Assembly (NCBI RefSeq): GCF_004352835.1 | Contig: NZ_SJSB01000007.1 | Location: 124,001-188,000 of the forward strand | Origin: Marinomonas flavescens | GTDB taxonomy: Bacteria; Pseudomonadota; Gammaproteobacteria; Pseudomonadales; Marinomonadaceae | DNA length: 64,000 nt | Reading direction: 5' to 3' | Shown: positions 27,922 to 38,069 of the stretch, in pieces | How the letters are laid out: every line of letters begins with the position of its first letter | How positions within the stretch are numbered: position 1 is the first letter of the stretch | Translations under genes and position numbers: made by a program | Notes under the pieces: model-generated | What the model was told of the DNA's origin: nothing | Seen by the model: only the letters and a program-made list of their open reading frames with translations | The model's database searches: none

Positions 27922-28401
27922 ATGTCAGACCCTCAACACTTACACGATGTGCTGGTTCACTTAAGACGAATCATCCGCGCCACAGACTTACAATCGAAAC
28001 GAGTTGTAAAGGCGTGCGGTCTTACGATCCCTCAAATTATGGTTCTTCGTTCAATAGAAGAACTGGGGGATGTCACTGTCCGCAAAATTTCAGACAGCGT
28101 TTCACTGAGCCAAGCGACAGTTACCACCATCCTAAACCGCCTAGAGGATAGGAAAGTAGTAGAGCGTGTTCGTGTACAAAAAGATAAACGCATTGTTAAT
28201 GCAAGGCTCACAGAGGCTGGTCGATCAATTTTAAAAACCACCCCTCCTTTGCTCCATGAAAAATTCATCGGTGAATTTGAATCTTTACAAGGATGGGAGC
28301 AAACTCAAGTACTTTCTTCATTGCAAAGAATTGCGATTATGATGGATGCAGAAGGCCTTGATGCAGCCCCACTATTGGACATAAACTCCCCAAATTTATA
28401 G
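27922..28401 (+). CDS. MarR-family regulator, CosR/EctR-like
   Basis: A 159-residue winged-helix regulator. VLVHLRRIIRATDLQSKRVVK, SLSQATVTTILNRLEDRKVV and KTTPPLLHEKF are close to the MarR-type repressors EctR and CosR, which control ectABC-ask and betaine transporter genes in other halophilic gammaproteobacteria. The 3' end QRIAIMMDAEGLDAAPLL also fits that subgroup. It lies 6 kb from ectABC and directly upstream of proXWV, separated by its own terminator. The family assignment is from memory of the sequences; the MarR fold is certain, the CosR/EctR identity likely. Confidence 0.8.
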   Translation: MSDPQHLHDVLVHLRRIIRATDLQSKRVVKACGLTIPQIMVLRSIEELGDVTVRKISDSVSLSQATVTTILNRLEDRKVVERVRVQKDKRIVNARLTEAGRSILKTTPPLLHEKFIGEFESLQGWEQTQVLSSLQRIAIMMDAEGLDAAPLLDINSPNL

Positions 28402-28420
28402 CTCTATTTAGCTAATAGAA

Positions 28421-28452
28421 AGCTCACCAACGCAAGATGGTGAGCTTTTTTT
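28421..28452 (+). terminator. Intrinsic terminator of the MarR gene
   Basis: AGCTCACCA (28421-28429) pairs with TGGTGAGCT (28438-28446), followed by seven Ts. It separates the regulator from proX. Confidence 0.9.
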
Positions 28453-28539
28453 GCTCAAAAAAAGAACAACCTAACTGAAAACAGTTCTTATTCATCCCAT
28501 TTTTCCCGCATAAAGAATCCTTTTTCTCCATAAATATGA

Positions 28540-28585
28540 CAAATATTTGATAAAATCCATTAGACGTGTAAACTAATTTTAGTTT
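28540..28585 (+). promoter_or_regulatory. Palindromes in the proX upstream region
   Basis: CAAATATTTG (28540-28549) is palindromic, and AAACTAA-TT-TTAGTTT (28570-28585) is a perfect 7-2-7 inverted repeat 38 bp before the proX ATG. They are candidate operator sites for the adjacent MarR-type regulator. The sequence differs from the palindrome near ectA, so one shared site is not proven. Confidence 0.35.
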
Positions 28586-28623
28586 GATGACTAATAATTA
28601 AAAATCACAACAGGAACCTAATC

Positions 28624-29628
28624 ATGTATACCAAAAGTATTATTGCGGGAATTTTAACGCTTGCCGCTACCTCCTCATTTGCAGCAGCAGACAAATGCGG
28701 CAAGGTTCAAATTGCAGAAATGAACTGGAACTCAGCGTCGTTAATGGCGAATGTTGATAAATTTATTTTGAATAATGGCTTTGATTGTAACGCGGACTTA
28801 ATTCCCGGTGACACCATGCCAACCAGTACATCCATGATTGAAAAAGGCCAACCAGATATAGCGCCTGAAATGTGGACTAACGCCGTTCAAGAACTGATTG
28901 ATCGCGGAGTTAAAGAGAAACGTCTTAGCATTGCCGGCGCCTCTTTATCTGATGGCGGTGAAGAAGGTTTTTGGGTTCCTAAATACATGGTAGATAAAGA
29001 CCCGTCACTGGCAACTATTCAAGGCATTATCAAGCACGCGAAAGAATTCCCTAACCCAGAAGACAGTTCTGTATCGGCATTTTATGGTTGCCCGCCAGGA
29101 TGGGGCTGCCAAATATCTTCAGGTAATCTATTTAAAGCTCTTAAGCTAAAAGACGCTGGCTTCGAATTGATTAACCCAGGCTCTTCTGCCGGTTTATCTG
29201 GCTCTTTGAGTCGCGCCTATGAACGTAAAGAACCTTGGTTTGGTTATTACTGGGCACCAACAGCCGTACTAGGTAAATACAAAATGGTGAAAGTAGACTT
29301 TGGCTCAGGTGTTCACCCTAAAGAATACATTAATTGTATTACCAAAGATGACTGCCTAGATCCAAAAGTAACCATGTTTCCACCCTCTCCTGTTTACAGT
29401 GTAACAACGACGGAGTTTGCTAAAAAAGATCCTAAGGCTTATGCCTATATTGCTAAGCGCTCTTTCACAAATGCGCAAATGAACAAATTGTTAGCATGGA
29501 TGGAAGACAACCAAGCAGACGGTCAATACGCAGCTGAAAACTTCATGTTGAACCATAAAGACATTTGGTCTAAATGGGTAAATAAGGACGTTCAAGCAAA
29601 ACTTGAAAAAGCGCTCGACAAGCTATAA
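28624..29628 (+). CDS. proX: Glycine betaine/proline ABC transporter binding protein ProX
   Basis: The periplasmic binding protein of a betaine/proline betaine importer, 334 residues. A signal peptide ends SSFA before AADKCG. The mature protein follows the ProX/OpuAC pattern: AEMNWNSASLMANVDKFIL, PDIAPEMWTNAVQELIDRG and WFGYYWAPTAVLGKY, with tryptophans and tyrosines able to cage a quaternary amine. GCPPGWGCQ carries two of several cysteines. AGGA precedes the ATG. An intrinsic terminator immediately follows, so the gene is expected to be expressed above proWV. Confidence 0.93.
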   Translation: MYTKSIIAGILTLAATSSFAAADKCGKVQIAEMNWNSASLMANVDKFILNNGFDCNADLIPGDTMPTSTSMIEKGQPDIAPEMWTNAVQELIDRGVKEKRLSIAGASLSDGGEEGFWVPKYMVDKDPSLATIQGIIKHAKEFPNPEDSSVSAFYGCPPGWGCQISSGNLFKALKLKDAGFELINPGSSAGLSGSLSRAYERKEPWFGYYWAPTAVLGKYKMVKVDFGSGVHPKEYINCITKDDCLDPKVTMFPPSPVYSVTTTEFAKKDPKAYAYIAKRSFTNAQMNKLLAWMEDNQADGQYAAENFMLNHKDIWSKWVNKDVQAKLEKALDKL

Positions 29629-29640
29629 CTGGTTGAGATT

Positions 29641-29680
29641 GAATGGGCTATACAAGTGTGTAGCCCATTCTTTTGTTTTA
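29641..29680 (+). terminator. Intrinsic terminator/attenuator between proX and proW
   Basis: GAATGGGCTA (29641-29650) pairs perfectly with TAGCCCATTC (29661-29670), followed by TTTTGTTTTA. It lies just after proX and before proW, a layout that favours excess binding protein. Confidence 0.85.
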
Positions 29681-29697
29681 CTCTTTGAGAATTCATT

Positions 29698-30597
29698 ATG
29701 ATAGACAGCTCCTGGTTAACAGAATTTCCAGACATGAGCCGACGAGACCTTCTGGCAATACGACAAACTCTCGATGGCGCCTACCGATCCTTTTCCCGCG
29801 CCTACGGTCAGTCAATCGAAGACTTTTTTAACCCACTTTTACATTTCCTCGTGTGGTTCGAACACCTTTTAATACAAACACCTTGGTGGATTGTATTAGC
29901 GGTTATTGTTGGGTTAGTTTTTGCTGCAACAAGATCATGGAAATTATGTGCCGGCGTTCTCGCCTCGTTTCTCGCCATCGGCTATTTTGGTATGTGGGAA
30001 AATACGATGCGAACCCTAAGCATCATTACTGTCTGTACGATTCTTTCTATTTGCATTGGCATACCTATTGGTATTTTGATGGCGCGATCGGATAGAGCGA
30101 GGTCAATCATTACCCCTCTCCTCGACATAATGCAAACCATGCCGGCGTTTGTGTATCTAATTCCTGTGGTTATGCTACTGGGGATTGGTAAAATCCCTGG
30201 CGTTATCGCAGTCATCATTTATGCGATCCCTCCTGTGATTCGCTTAACAAATTTAGGCATACGCCTAGTAAACAAAGATACGTTAGAAGCGGCAACGGCT
30301 TATGGCGCTACAGCAACTCAACGACTGTTTGGCGTTCAAATTCCTTTAGCAATGCCAACTATCATGGCAGGAATAAACCAAACTATCATGATGGCACTAG
30401 CAATGGTTGTGGTTGCTTCCATGATCGGTGTTAAAGGCTTAGGACAACCTGTATTGAAATCTATCACTAACCAGTACTTCACTCTCGGGCTACTAAACGG
30501 CCTTGCGATTGTAGCACTGGCCATTATTTTCGATCGTGTTTCTCAGACCTATGCAAAACGCGCGCAAAGACATATGGAAGGAACTGAGAATGGATAA
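29698..30597 (+). CDS. proW: Glycine betaine/proline ABC transporter permease ProW
   Basis: The membrane subunit of the betaine importer, 299 residues. About 55 residues of cytoplasmic N terminus precede six or so helices. The binding-protein-dependent permease block is LEAATAYGATATQRLFGVQIPLAMPTI, the ATPase contact loop. SITNQYFTLGLLNGLAIV near the end is typical of ProW. It overlaps proV by 8 nt. Confidence 0.94.
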   Translation: MIDSSWLTEFPDMSRRDLLAIRQTLDGAYRSFSRAYGQSIEDFFNPLLHFLVWFEHLLIQTPWWIVLAVIVGLVFAATRSWKLCAGVLASFLAIGYFGMWENTMRTLSIITVCTILSICIGIPIGILMARSDRARSIITPLLDIMQTMPAFVYLIPVVMLLGIGKIPGVIAVIIYAIPPVIRLTNLGIRLVNKDTLEAATAYGATATQRLFGVQIPLAMPTIMAGINQTIMMALAMVVVASMIGVKGLGQPVLKSITNQYFTLGLLNGLAIVALAIIFDRVSQTYAKRAQRHMEGTENG

Positions 30598-31765
30598 TAA
30601 CCGAGAAACATTAATAGAAATTGAAGGCCTTTATCAAATATTCGGTCCAACGCCTAATAACGTGCTACCTAAAGTAAAAGCGGGCGCAAGTAAAGAAGAT
30701 ATACTGGCTGAAACCGGTCACACGGTTGGTCTTCAAGATATTAACTTAACCGTAAAACGCGGTGAAATTTTTGTCATCATGGGACTTTCCGGATCGGGAA
30801 AATCCACGCTAATTCGCCACTTTAACCGCCTTATTGATCCTACTGCCGGTAAGATTAAAGTAAGTGGCGAAAATATCATGGAATTGTCGCCAAAAGACTT
30901 AATCACCTTCCGCCGACATAAAATGGCGATGGTTTTCCAGCATTTTGGCCTTATGCCACACCGCTGCGTGCTTGATAATGTGGGCTATGGCTTGCTCATT
31001 AAAGGTGAAAAAAGAGCTGAGTGGAAACCAAAAGCGGTTTCTTGGTTAGACGCTGTCGGCTTGTCAGGCTATGAAGATCAATACCCATCACAGCTTTCAG
31101 GTGGACAACAACAGCGCGTAGGCCTTGCCCGCGCCCTTTGTACTGACGCCGAAATCCTATTAATGGATGAAGCCTTTTCAGCACTTGATCCTTTAATCCG
31201 AAGCGACATGCAAGAACAGCTAATAGAGCTACAGGAAAACCTACAAAAGACGATTATCTTTATTACCCATGACCTAGATGAAGCATTACGCTTAGGCGAT
31301 AGAATTGCGGTATTAAAAGATGGCAAACTTGTGCAAATTGGCACACCTGTCGATATCATGCTCCACCCAGCTGATGACTACGTACAAGCCTTTGCTAAAG
31401 ATGTTAACCGAGCAAGGGCACTAAGCGTGCAAACCATCATGACACCAAATACAGAGAAGCTCGTCGCTAACACAGCGGCAGAAGCCAAGGCTAATTTTCC
31501 TAAAAATAAAGAATATGCTTTTGTATTTGATAACGATGGCTACCAAGGCGTGCTGACTAGAGAGAAACTTGAGAGCCTAGAAGATGAAGCCCCCTTGAAA
31601 GGCGCTTTGCATCATATTGAATCCGTACGTCCAACTGATTTGCTACAGAAAGTTATTCCGCTTTCTCTTAACTCTCGCTTTGATTTACCTGTTATTAATA
31701 AGTCAGGTGAATTAAAAGGCAGATTAGAGGCATCTAAATTAGCCGATGTATTATCTCCTAAGTAA
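30590..31765 (+). CDS. proV: Glycine betaine/proline ABC transporter ATPase ProV
   Basis: The ATPase of the betaine importer, 391 residues from the ATG at 30590, which has GGAAGGAA upstream; the frame is open to 30536 inside proW. Walker A is GLSGSGKSTLIRHFN, the signature LSGGQQQRVGLARAL, and Walker B ILLMDEAFSALDP. The C-terminal third holds two CBS-like repeats; in the OpuA relatives such domains gate transport by ionic strength. This completes an osmoprotectant importer lying near the ectoine genes and a CosR/EctR-like regulator. Confidence 0.94.
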   Translation: MDNNRETLIEIEGLYQIFGPTPNNVLPKVKAGASKEDILAETGHTVGLQDINLTVKRGEIFVIMGLSGSGKSTLIRHFNRLIDPTAGKIKVSGENIMELSPKDLITFRRHKMAMVFQHFGLMPHRCVLDNVGYGLLIKGEKRAEWKPKAVSWLDAVGLSGYEDQYPSQLSGGQQQRVGLARALCTDAEILLMDEAFSALDPLIRSDMQEQLIELQENLQKTIIFITHDLDEALRLGDRIAVLKDGKLVQIGTPVDIMLHPADDYVQAFAKDVNRARALSVQTIMTPNTEKLVANTAAEAKANFPKNKEYAFVFDNDGYQGVLTREKLESLEDEAPLKGALHHIESVRPTDLLQKVIPLSLNSRFDLPVINKSGELKGRLEASKLADVLSPK

Positions 31766-31817
31766 TGACTATCGCATTATTATATTAGCAGCGAAATATT
31801 CATAACAATGACAAATA

Positions 31818-31846
31818 AAAATGGCCGCAAATCGCGGCCATTTTTT
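31818..31846. terminator. Bidirectional terminator between proV and dapB
   Basis: AAAATGGCCGC (31818-31828) pairs with GCGGCCATTTT (31834-31844), with six Ts on the + side and As on the other, serving both convergent genes. Confidence 0.9.
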
Positions 31847-31864
31847 GTATCGAATAACAGTACG

Positions 31865-32671
<807 letters not shown>

Positions 32672-32741
32672 TCACCCTTAACAATAGATTGCGCAAACCA
32701 TAACAAATACTGACAAGTTTCTCAGCTACTAATGCCATTAA

Positions 32742-32795
32742 AAAAGCCCAGAAGCTCACTTAACGATAAACGCTAAGCCAGTCTTCTAGGCTTTT
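32742..32795 (-). terminator. Terminator of the chemoreceptor gene
   Basis: On the - strand CTTCTGGGCTTTT pairs with the distal arm AAAAGCCTAGAAG; the 13-bp stem is complete with one G-U pair on that strand, where the + strand would have a C-A mismatch. It is followed by a run of Ts, and so belongs to the gene ending at 32821. Confidence 0.75.
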
Positions 32796-32820
32796 ATCTA
32801 AAGCACTTTCCGCTTCTTAT

Positions 32821-34383
32821 TTAAGACTTCATACGCTCAGCTAAATTTCCTTGCTCGTAAGCCTCTTCTTCAATGTGTGCAATATTCGTCACGGTATTTT
32901 CCGCACGCTCAATACTGGCCAAACTTAGGGCATCCACTTCTTGCATCTGATCATTCAGATCTCGCGCGACACTTGCCTGCTCTTCTGACGAAACATTAAT
33001 TTGCGCGGTCATTTCAACAATGTGCTTAATAGCCGACTCTATTGTCCGCATCTTCTCAGCCACTTGCTCCACTCGGCTTACGCCTTCTTGTGCAACCACG
33101 CTGCCTTTATCAATCGCTCGAGTCACATCAGAGGTGTTTTTCTTCAGTTCTTCAGTCATTTCGTTAATGCTTTGGGTAGCCGTTTGAGTTCGGATCGCAA
33201 GCGCTCGAACTTCGTCTGCAACAACGGCAAAACCACGACCCGCTTCACCCGCTCGCGCTGACTCGATCGCCGCGTTCAAAGCAAGTAAGTTGGTCTGATC
33301 AGCAATATCACTGATCGAATTCACTACGTTATTAATGTTATCGCTACGCTCTGTCAAAATGTCAACAACCGCCTTCGCCGCTGATATTTCAGCATAAACC
33401 TGTCTCATCGTATCGCCAGTATCCAGCGCTAAAGTTTGACTTTCACGAGCAGCAATAGCGACCGATTCAGTTGCTTCTGCCGCGCGACCGACGTGCTCTG
33501 CAACATCGTTCACACTTTGTAAAAGCTGTGAGCTTGCGGCTACTACGCTTCTAAATGTATCCCGCTGTTTCGTAAAGTTATCCAAGTTCGTCGCCACACT
33601 AACTTTAACGCTAGAAGCACGCTTACGTAACTGCTCAGACCCTTCAAGTAAGCGATAACGAAATGTGTTGCCCGCAGCATCTTGATGGATATGAGCGAAA
33701 CGCACTGCGGCTTTATTACCAATGGTTTTACAATATAAATACTGACCGATTGGGTTCTGAGCTTCGACTGGTAGGTGCTGCAATATGACGCCTAATGATT
33801 GTTTTTGGATTAGTAAGAACCACACACCAAGAACGCCAGCTACTCCTCCTATAACCTGCAATGACAAGCTTGCTGACAATAAAGCAATCGCTGCCATCAG
33901 CACCACGACAAACATCAAAGGCCACACACTATTAGCAAAAAATGACGCTACCTTAGTGCCTGTAGATATCGCATTTTTCCCTGCATTCAGTCGATCATAA
34001 AACATTTGTGCGTGATTAATTTCTTCGCGCGTTGCTTTACGACGCACTGATTCATAACCAATGATTTTTCCGTTATCTAGCAAAGGACTAACATGGGCAC
34101 TTACCCAATAATGATCACCGTTTGTGCAACGGTTTTTCACTAGCCCCATCCAGCTATTGCCTTTTTTCAAGTGACTCCACATATCAGCAAACACCGCTGG
34201 CGGAACATCTGGATGACGAATAACGTTGTGCGCTTTACCAATTAATAATTCACGCTCATAGCCGGCCACATCACAAAAGTGATCATTAACAAAGGTAATA
34301 CGCCCTTTTGTATCCGTACTTGAGACAATCTGATAATCCGCAGGGAAATCATATTCTTTGTTCGTAACAGGCATTTTTTTCAT
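32821..34383 (-). CDS. Aer-like PAS methyl-accepting chemotaxis protein
   Basis: A 520-residue chemoreceptor. Residues about 15-125 form a PAS domain ([39 protein letters not shown]) of the Aer type that binds FAD to sense redox or oxygen. Two close hydrophobic segments near 150-195 anchor it without a periplasmic domain. The C terminus has the conserved signalling hairpin [21 protein letters not shown] and [13 protein letters not shown]. It signals through CheA and CheW, which are not encoded in the window. AGGAAC before the ATG supports the start. Confidence 0.93.
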   Translation of the reverse strand: MKKMPVTNKEYDFPADYQIVSSTDTKGRITFVNDHFCDVAGYERELLIGKAHNVIRHPDVPPAVFADMWSHLKKGNSWMGLVKNRCTNGDHYWVSAHVSPLLDNGKIIGYESVRRKATREEINHAQMFYDRLNAGKNAISTGTKVASFFANSVWPLMFVVVLMAAIALLSASLSLQVIGGVAGVLGVWFLLIQKQSLGVILQHLPVEAQNPIGQYLYCKTIGNKAAVRFAHIHQDAAGNTFRYRLLEGSEQLRKRASSVKVSVATNLDNFTKQRDTFRSVVAASSQLLQSVNDVAEHVGRAAEATESVAIAARESQTLALDTGDTMRQVYAEISAAKAVVDILTERSDNINNVVNSISDIADQTNLLALNAAIESARAGEAGRGFAVVADEVRALAIRTQTATQSINEMTEELKKNTSDVTRAIDKGSVVAQEGVSRVEQVAEKMRTIESAIKHIVEMTAQINVSSEEQASVARDLNDQMQEVDALSLASIERAENTVTNIAHIEEEAYEQGNLAERMKS

Positions 34384-34487
34384 AAATAGTTCCTGGTCTC
34401 TTTATCATATTATTGGCCACTATTCTTGTGGCTTCATTGTCAACTTTATGGAGAATTCACATAAACGAGATACTTAGCTAATGACAC

Positions 34488-35879
34488 TTAATCGTCATCA
34501 AAATCACGGTAAGCATCCGGAGCAAGATCTTCAAATCGAGTGTATTTGCCTACAAAAGCCAAACGGCAAGTTCCTATCGGGCCATTACGCTGCTTACCTA
34601 TAATGATTTCAGCGATGCCCTTATGAGGCGAATCTTCATGATAAACTTCATCACGATAAACGAATGAAATCACATCCGCATCCTGCTCTATCGCACCAGA
34701 CTCACGCAAATCCGAGTTAACCGGACGCTTATTAGGTCGGTTCTCCAAGCTACGGTTAAGCTGAGAAAGCGCCACAACTGGGCACTCCATTTCTTTAGCA
34801 AGCGCTTTCAAGGAACGAGATATTTCAGAAATTTCGTTAGTACGACCTTCTGTATAACCTGGTATTTGCATCAGTTGAAGGTAATCGATCATGATCATAG
34901 CAACAGTACCGTCACCATGCTCACGAGCAATTCGACGAACACGAGAGCGCATCTCGGTTGGGCTAATACCTGCCGTATCATCAATGAACAATTTGCGGTC
35001 TTTCAGCATTTTGACCGCTGACATTAATTTATCCCAATCCTCTTGTACCAACTGACCGGAACGCATGCGCGTTTGGTCAATCCGCCCTAAAGAAGACAAC
35101 ATACGCATCATGAGCTGCTCGGAAGGCATCTCAAGACTGAAAACAACCACTGGTTTATCCGTGATCATGGTGGCATTTTCCACCAAGTTCATCGCAAATG
35201 TCGTTTTACCCATAGATGGACGACCTGCGACAATAATCAAGTCAGACTTTTGCATGCCCGCTGTCATGCCATCTAAGTCGGTAAATCCTGTGCTCAGGCC
35301 AGTAATAGCCCCTTCTTGATGATAAAGCTCATCAATCTTATCCACAGTCGCACTCAAAATATCAGAGACAATACGAGGGCCACCTTTTTTCTCACCGCCT
35401 TCGGCAATTTGAAAGATTCGGCGCTCGGCTTCATCTAATACTTCGGCAGCCGTCATCCCTTCAGGGTGAAAAGCTCTGGCTGAAATCTCGTTGGTGGTAG
35501 AAATAAGGCGGCGTAGGATCGAACGCTCTCGAACAATATCAGCATAAGAACCGATATTGGATGCACTCGGGGTCGCTTCTGCCACTTCGATCAGGTAAGC
35601 CATACCTCCAATGGATTCTAAGTCCCCACGCTTATCTAGGCGTTCACCGATGGTCACTACATCAATAGGCTCTGATTCATCCGCTAAGCGCGCAATCACA
35701 GTAAAGATAAGTTTATGCTCTGGTCGATAAAAGTCGTCGGCAATAACCAGCTCAGACACTTTTTCCCATGCTTGTGGGTCTAGCATCAAACCACCAACGA
35801 CAGAGCGTTCGGCTTCGATTGAATAAGGAGGTAGTTTGATAGAAGCTATTTCAGAATCGTTTAATTGCACGTAAAACAC
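34488..35879 (-). CDS. dnaB: Replicative DNA helicase DnaB
   Basis: The hexameric helicase of the replication fork, 463 residues. An N-terminal helical domain (PPYSIEAERSVVGGLMLD) is followed by the RecA-like core with Walker A GRPSMGKTTFAMN, Walker B MIMIDYLQLM, and SQLNRSLENRPNKRP and DLRESGAIEQDADVI. No intein is present. The start is uncertain: GTG at 35879 or GTG at 35870, neither with a strong ribosome-binding site. It lies after the ribosomal protein operon, separated by a terminator, as in many gammaproteobacteria. Confidence 0.95.
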   Translation of the reverse strand: MFYVQLNDSEIASIKLPPYSIEAERSVVGGLMLDPQAWEKVSELVIADDFYRPEHKLIFTVIARLADESEPIDVVTIGERLDKRGDLESIGGMAYLIEVAEATPSASNIGSYADIVRERSILRRLISTTNEISARAFHPEGMTAAEVLDEAERRIFQIAEGGEKKGGPRIVSDILSATVDKIDELYHQEGAITGLSTGFTDLDGMTAGMQKSDLIIVAGRPSMGKTTFAMNLVENATMITDKPVVVFSLEMPSEQLMMRMLSSLGRIDQTRMRSGQLVQEDWDKLMSAVKMLKDRKLFIDDTAGISPTEMRSRVRRIAREHGDGTVAMIMIDYLQLMQIPGYTEGRTNEISEISRSLKALAKEMECPVVALSQLNRSLENRPNKRPVNSDLRESGAIEQDADVISFVYRDEVYHEDSPHKGIAEIIIGKQRNGPIGTCRLAFVGKYTRFEDLAPDAYRDFDDD

Positions 35880-35926
35880 CCAAAGCGGAATAGTAAAATA
35901 ACAGGGAGATTAGCTTATCATGCTAA

Positions 35927-35968
35927 TAAAAAAAGGGCATCTTGCATTAAGCAAGACACCCTTTTTTA
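35927..35968. terminator. Terminator between rplI and dnaB
   Basis: AAAGGG and TCTTGC pair with GCAAGA and CCCTTT, interrupted by a two-base mismatch, with long A and T runs on each side. On the - strand it ends the rpsF-rplI transcript. Confidence 0.85.
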
Positions 35969-35992
35969 TTGATCAGTTTTCGTCGAAACGAA

Positions 35993-36436
35993 TTACTGAG
36001 CAACAACTTCCAAAGTAACAGTAACAACCACTTCTGGATGCACTTGAATATCAACTTCGAAAGAGCCTGTGTGGCGAATAGCACCTTCAGGAAGACGAAT
36101 CTCCGCTTTGGCTACTGCAACTTCAGCAGAAATCACTTCAGCAATATCGCGAGTACCGATAGAACCAAAAAGCTTACCTTCATCACCAGCATTTGCTTCG
36201 ATTTTGAAAGTTTTGCCAGCCAAAGTTAAAGCTCGAGCTTCAGCAGCGGTTGTACGCTCAGCAGCTTGCGCTTCAAGTTCAGCACGACGCTCTTCAAAGC
36301 TAGCCAAGTTAGCTTTAGTTGCCATTACGGCTTTTCTGTTCGGAATCAAAAAGTTACGAGCATAACCTGGTTTAACGACTGCAACGTCACCAATACCGCC
36401 TAGCTTGTTTACTTTGTCGAGTAGAATAACTTCCAT
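35993..36436 (-). CDS. rplI: 50S ribosomal protein L9
   Basis: L9 binds 23S rRNA near the L1 stalk. From the ATG at 36436 it has 147 residues: [17 protein letters not shown] and [18 protein letters not shown] form the N-terminal RNA-binding domain, a long helix follows, and then the C-terminal domain with [14 protein letters not shown]. The frame extends three codons further to 36445, but L9 begins at MEVILL in other bacteria. AGAGGTGA stands upstream. Confidence 0.97.
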   Translation of the reverse strand: MEVILLDKVNKLGGIGDVAVVKPGYARNFLIPNRKAVMATKANLASFEERRAELEAQAAERTTAAEARALTLAGKTFKIEANAGDEGKLFGSIGTRDIAEVISAEVAVAKAEIRLPEGAIRHTGSFEVDIQVHPEVVVTVTLEVVAQ

Positions 36437-36465
36437 CTCGATCACCTCTAATTAATCAATCACTA

Positions 36466-37320
36466 TCACTTGATGCTGGATGATTTATCTTGGATCCGTT
36501 CTCGTATATTTACAAAACTATCAACCACACTCAGTATGATTAATATGTTTACGAAATACACATTTAGAACAAAAAATCCTACAAGATAAAACGCAATTAG
36601 CCCAACAATCCCAATTCTTTTTTTTGCTAGAATACCATGTACTAATGCAATGCCTGGCAACACTAATGCTGGAATAGCTGCTTGAGATAAAACAAGGTAC
36701 GGCCCGCCTAGACTTTCACCTAGCAACACCATTGCACCTAACACCAAGCTAAACGCTAAAGGCAGTCTTAAATGATGAAACTCATCACGTAACCCACCTG
36801 GATTATAGAGCCCTGCTTGCCATTTTCTCGCTAAGAATAACGAAGTTACGGCTATCATCGCCTGAATAATGGACAAAGCCACTACCGCTTGATGAAAGAT
36901 GACACCTTTATCAGGCATCTTCACCCCTTCTGATGTCATGACTCGCTGAATAAGTGAAGTCACTAAGTTCAACATGTCCGACATAAGTAAAGGCAGCAGG
37001 AAAGAGCTAATGACGGCAATAAAACTACCAGCCAATAACACCCAACTCCACGACGTTGTCACCCTAAGTAAACAGGCTAACAATGTCACGTTAATCAACA
37101 CCATTAATGTTGTCGCATCACCTTGGAGTGCCCACAATACTATTGCAGGTAAACAGCCCCAAGCTAATACAGGTATTCCTTCTTTTACACCTTTACGAAG
37201 CACTACCAAACCAATAATGGCGGCAGATACCCAAAACAGTAAGGGGATGATACTGAAAACAGCAACGCCAATAACGGCATTGCGCGGACGTGTCATAACC
37301 CATTTCGCTAAAGCGCTCAT
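36466..37320 (-). CDS. DUF2232-like integral membrane protein in the ribosomal operon
   Basis: A protein of about 284 residues with seven or eight hydrophobic segments. It begins MSALAKWVMTRPRNA from the ATG at 37320; the frame also opens at a GTG at 37338. Similar membrane proteins sit between rpsR and rplI in Pseudomonas and relatives, and some are assigned to DUF2232. The function is unknown. The spacing to rpsR upstream (about 20 nt) and rplI downstream (about 30 nt) shows co-transcription with ribosomal genes. Confidence 0.8.
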   Translation of the reverse strand: MSALAKWVMTRPRNAVIGVAVFSIIPLLFWVSAAIIGLVVLRKGVKEGIPVLAWGCLPAIVLWALQGDATTLMVLINVTLLACLLRVTTSWSWVLLAGSFIAVISSFLLPLLMSDMLNLVTSLIQRVMTSEGVKMPDKGVIFHQAVVALSIIQAMIAVTSLFLARKWQAGLYNPGGLRDEFHHLRLPLAFSLVLGAMVLLGESLGGPYLVLSQAAIPALVLPGIALVHGILAKKRIGIVGLIAFYLVGFFVLNVYFVNILIILSVVDSFVNIRERIQDKSSSIK

Positions 37321-37341
37321 TTTGGTACTTCGTTCCACCTA

Positions 37342-37572
37342 TTAATTAAAGTGGCTATCAGTGTAAGGAAGCAAAGCAATGTAGCGAGCGCGTTTGATCG
37401 CAGTCGCTAGTTGACGCTGGTAACGTGCCTTAGTGCCAGTAATACGGCTAGGTACGATTTTACCAGTTTCAGTAACATAACCTTTCAGTGTTTCTAGATC
37501 TTTATAATCGATCTGTTTAACGCCTTCTGCTGTAAAACGGCAGAATTTACGACGACGAAAAAAACGAGCCAT
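37342..37572 (-). CDS. rpsR: 30S ribosomal protein S18
   Basis: S18 binds the platform of the 30S subunit as a heterodimer with S6. The 76-residue protein has the standard length and reads [15 protein letters not shown], then [20 protein letters not shown]. It retains one cysteine in KFCRF. AGGAGA precedes the ATG, and it lies 25 nt after rpsF. Confidence 0.98.
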   Translation of the reverse strand: MARFFRRRKFCRFTAEGVKQIDYKDLETLKGYVTETGKIVPSRITGTKARYQRQLATAIKRARYIALLPYTDSHFN

Positions 37573-37597
37573 ACGTGTCTCCTAATAAAAATATTGA

Positions 37598-38005
37598 TTA
37601 ATCTTCAGATTCTTCAGCAACAACTTCTTCAGTTGTTTCGTTGTTACGCTCTTCACGTTGAGGAGCAGAACGACGATCTTCACGACCTTCAGAAGCTTTA
37701 ATAGGAGATACATCTGTAACCGCATCTTTACAACGAATCACCAAGTTACGGATGATTGCATCGTTATAACGGAAAGTATCGTTCAATTCAGCTAAAACAC
37801 TGTCAGAACACTCAATGTTCATAAGAACATAGTGTGCTTTGTGAATTTTGTTGATTGGGTAAGCTAGTTGACGACGGCCCCAATCTTCTAAACGGTGAAC
37901 TTGTCCACCATCTTCAGTGATTAGGTTGGTGTAACGCTCAACCATTGCTGGTACTTGTTCGCTTTGATCTGGGTGAACCAGAAAGACGATTTCATAATGA
38001 CGCAT
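37598..38005 (-). CDS. rpsF: 30S ribosomal protein S6
   Basis: S6 forms a heterodimer with S18 on the 30S platform. The 135-residue protein opens [18 protein letters not shown] and includes [21 protein letters not shown]. The C terminus is long and acidic, ending in a run of Glu, Asp and Val; in Escherichia coli such a tail receives extra glutamates by RimK. It is the first gene of the operon. A leader structure that covers its ribosome-binding site is noted separately. Confidence 0.97.
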   Translation of the reverse strand: MRHYEIVFLVHPDQSEQVPAMVERYTNLITEDGGQVHRLEDWGRRQLAYPINKIHKAHYVLMNIECSDSVLAELNDTFRYNDAIIRNLVIRCKDAVTDVSPIKASEGREDRRSAPQREERNNETTEEVVAEESED

Positions 38006-38013
38006 TTAAGCTC

Positions 38014-38069
38014 TCCTTATGGATTCTAGTCTCTACGCCCCCCCTGTTATGAAGCCTTGAGACAAGGAG
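38014..38069 (-). promoter_or_regulatory. rpsF leader structure covering the ribosome-binding site
   Basis: Read on the - strand, CTCCTTGTCTC is complementary in two parts to downstream GAGAC and AAGGAG, the latter being the rpsF Shine-Dalgarno sequence, with a ten-base bulge between the parts on one side. This could allow autoregulation by the S6:S18 complex as known for rpsF leaders. The CCG signature of the published motif was not seen, so the identification is tentative. Confidence 0.4.

Noticed and set aside
29855-29870. tRNA T-loop-like GGTTCGAA
   Set aside because: It lies within the proW coding sequence and no cloverleaf can be built around it.
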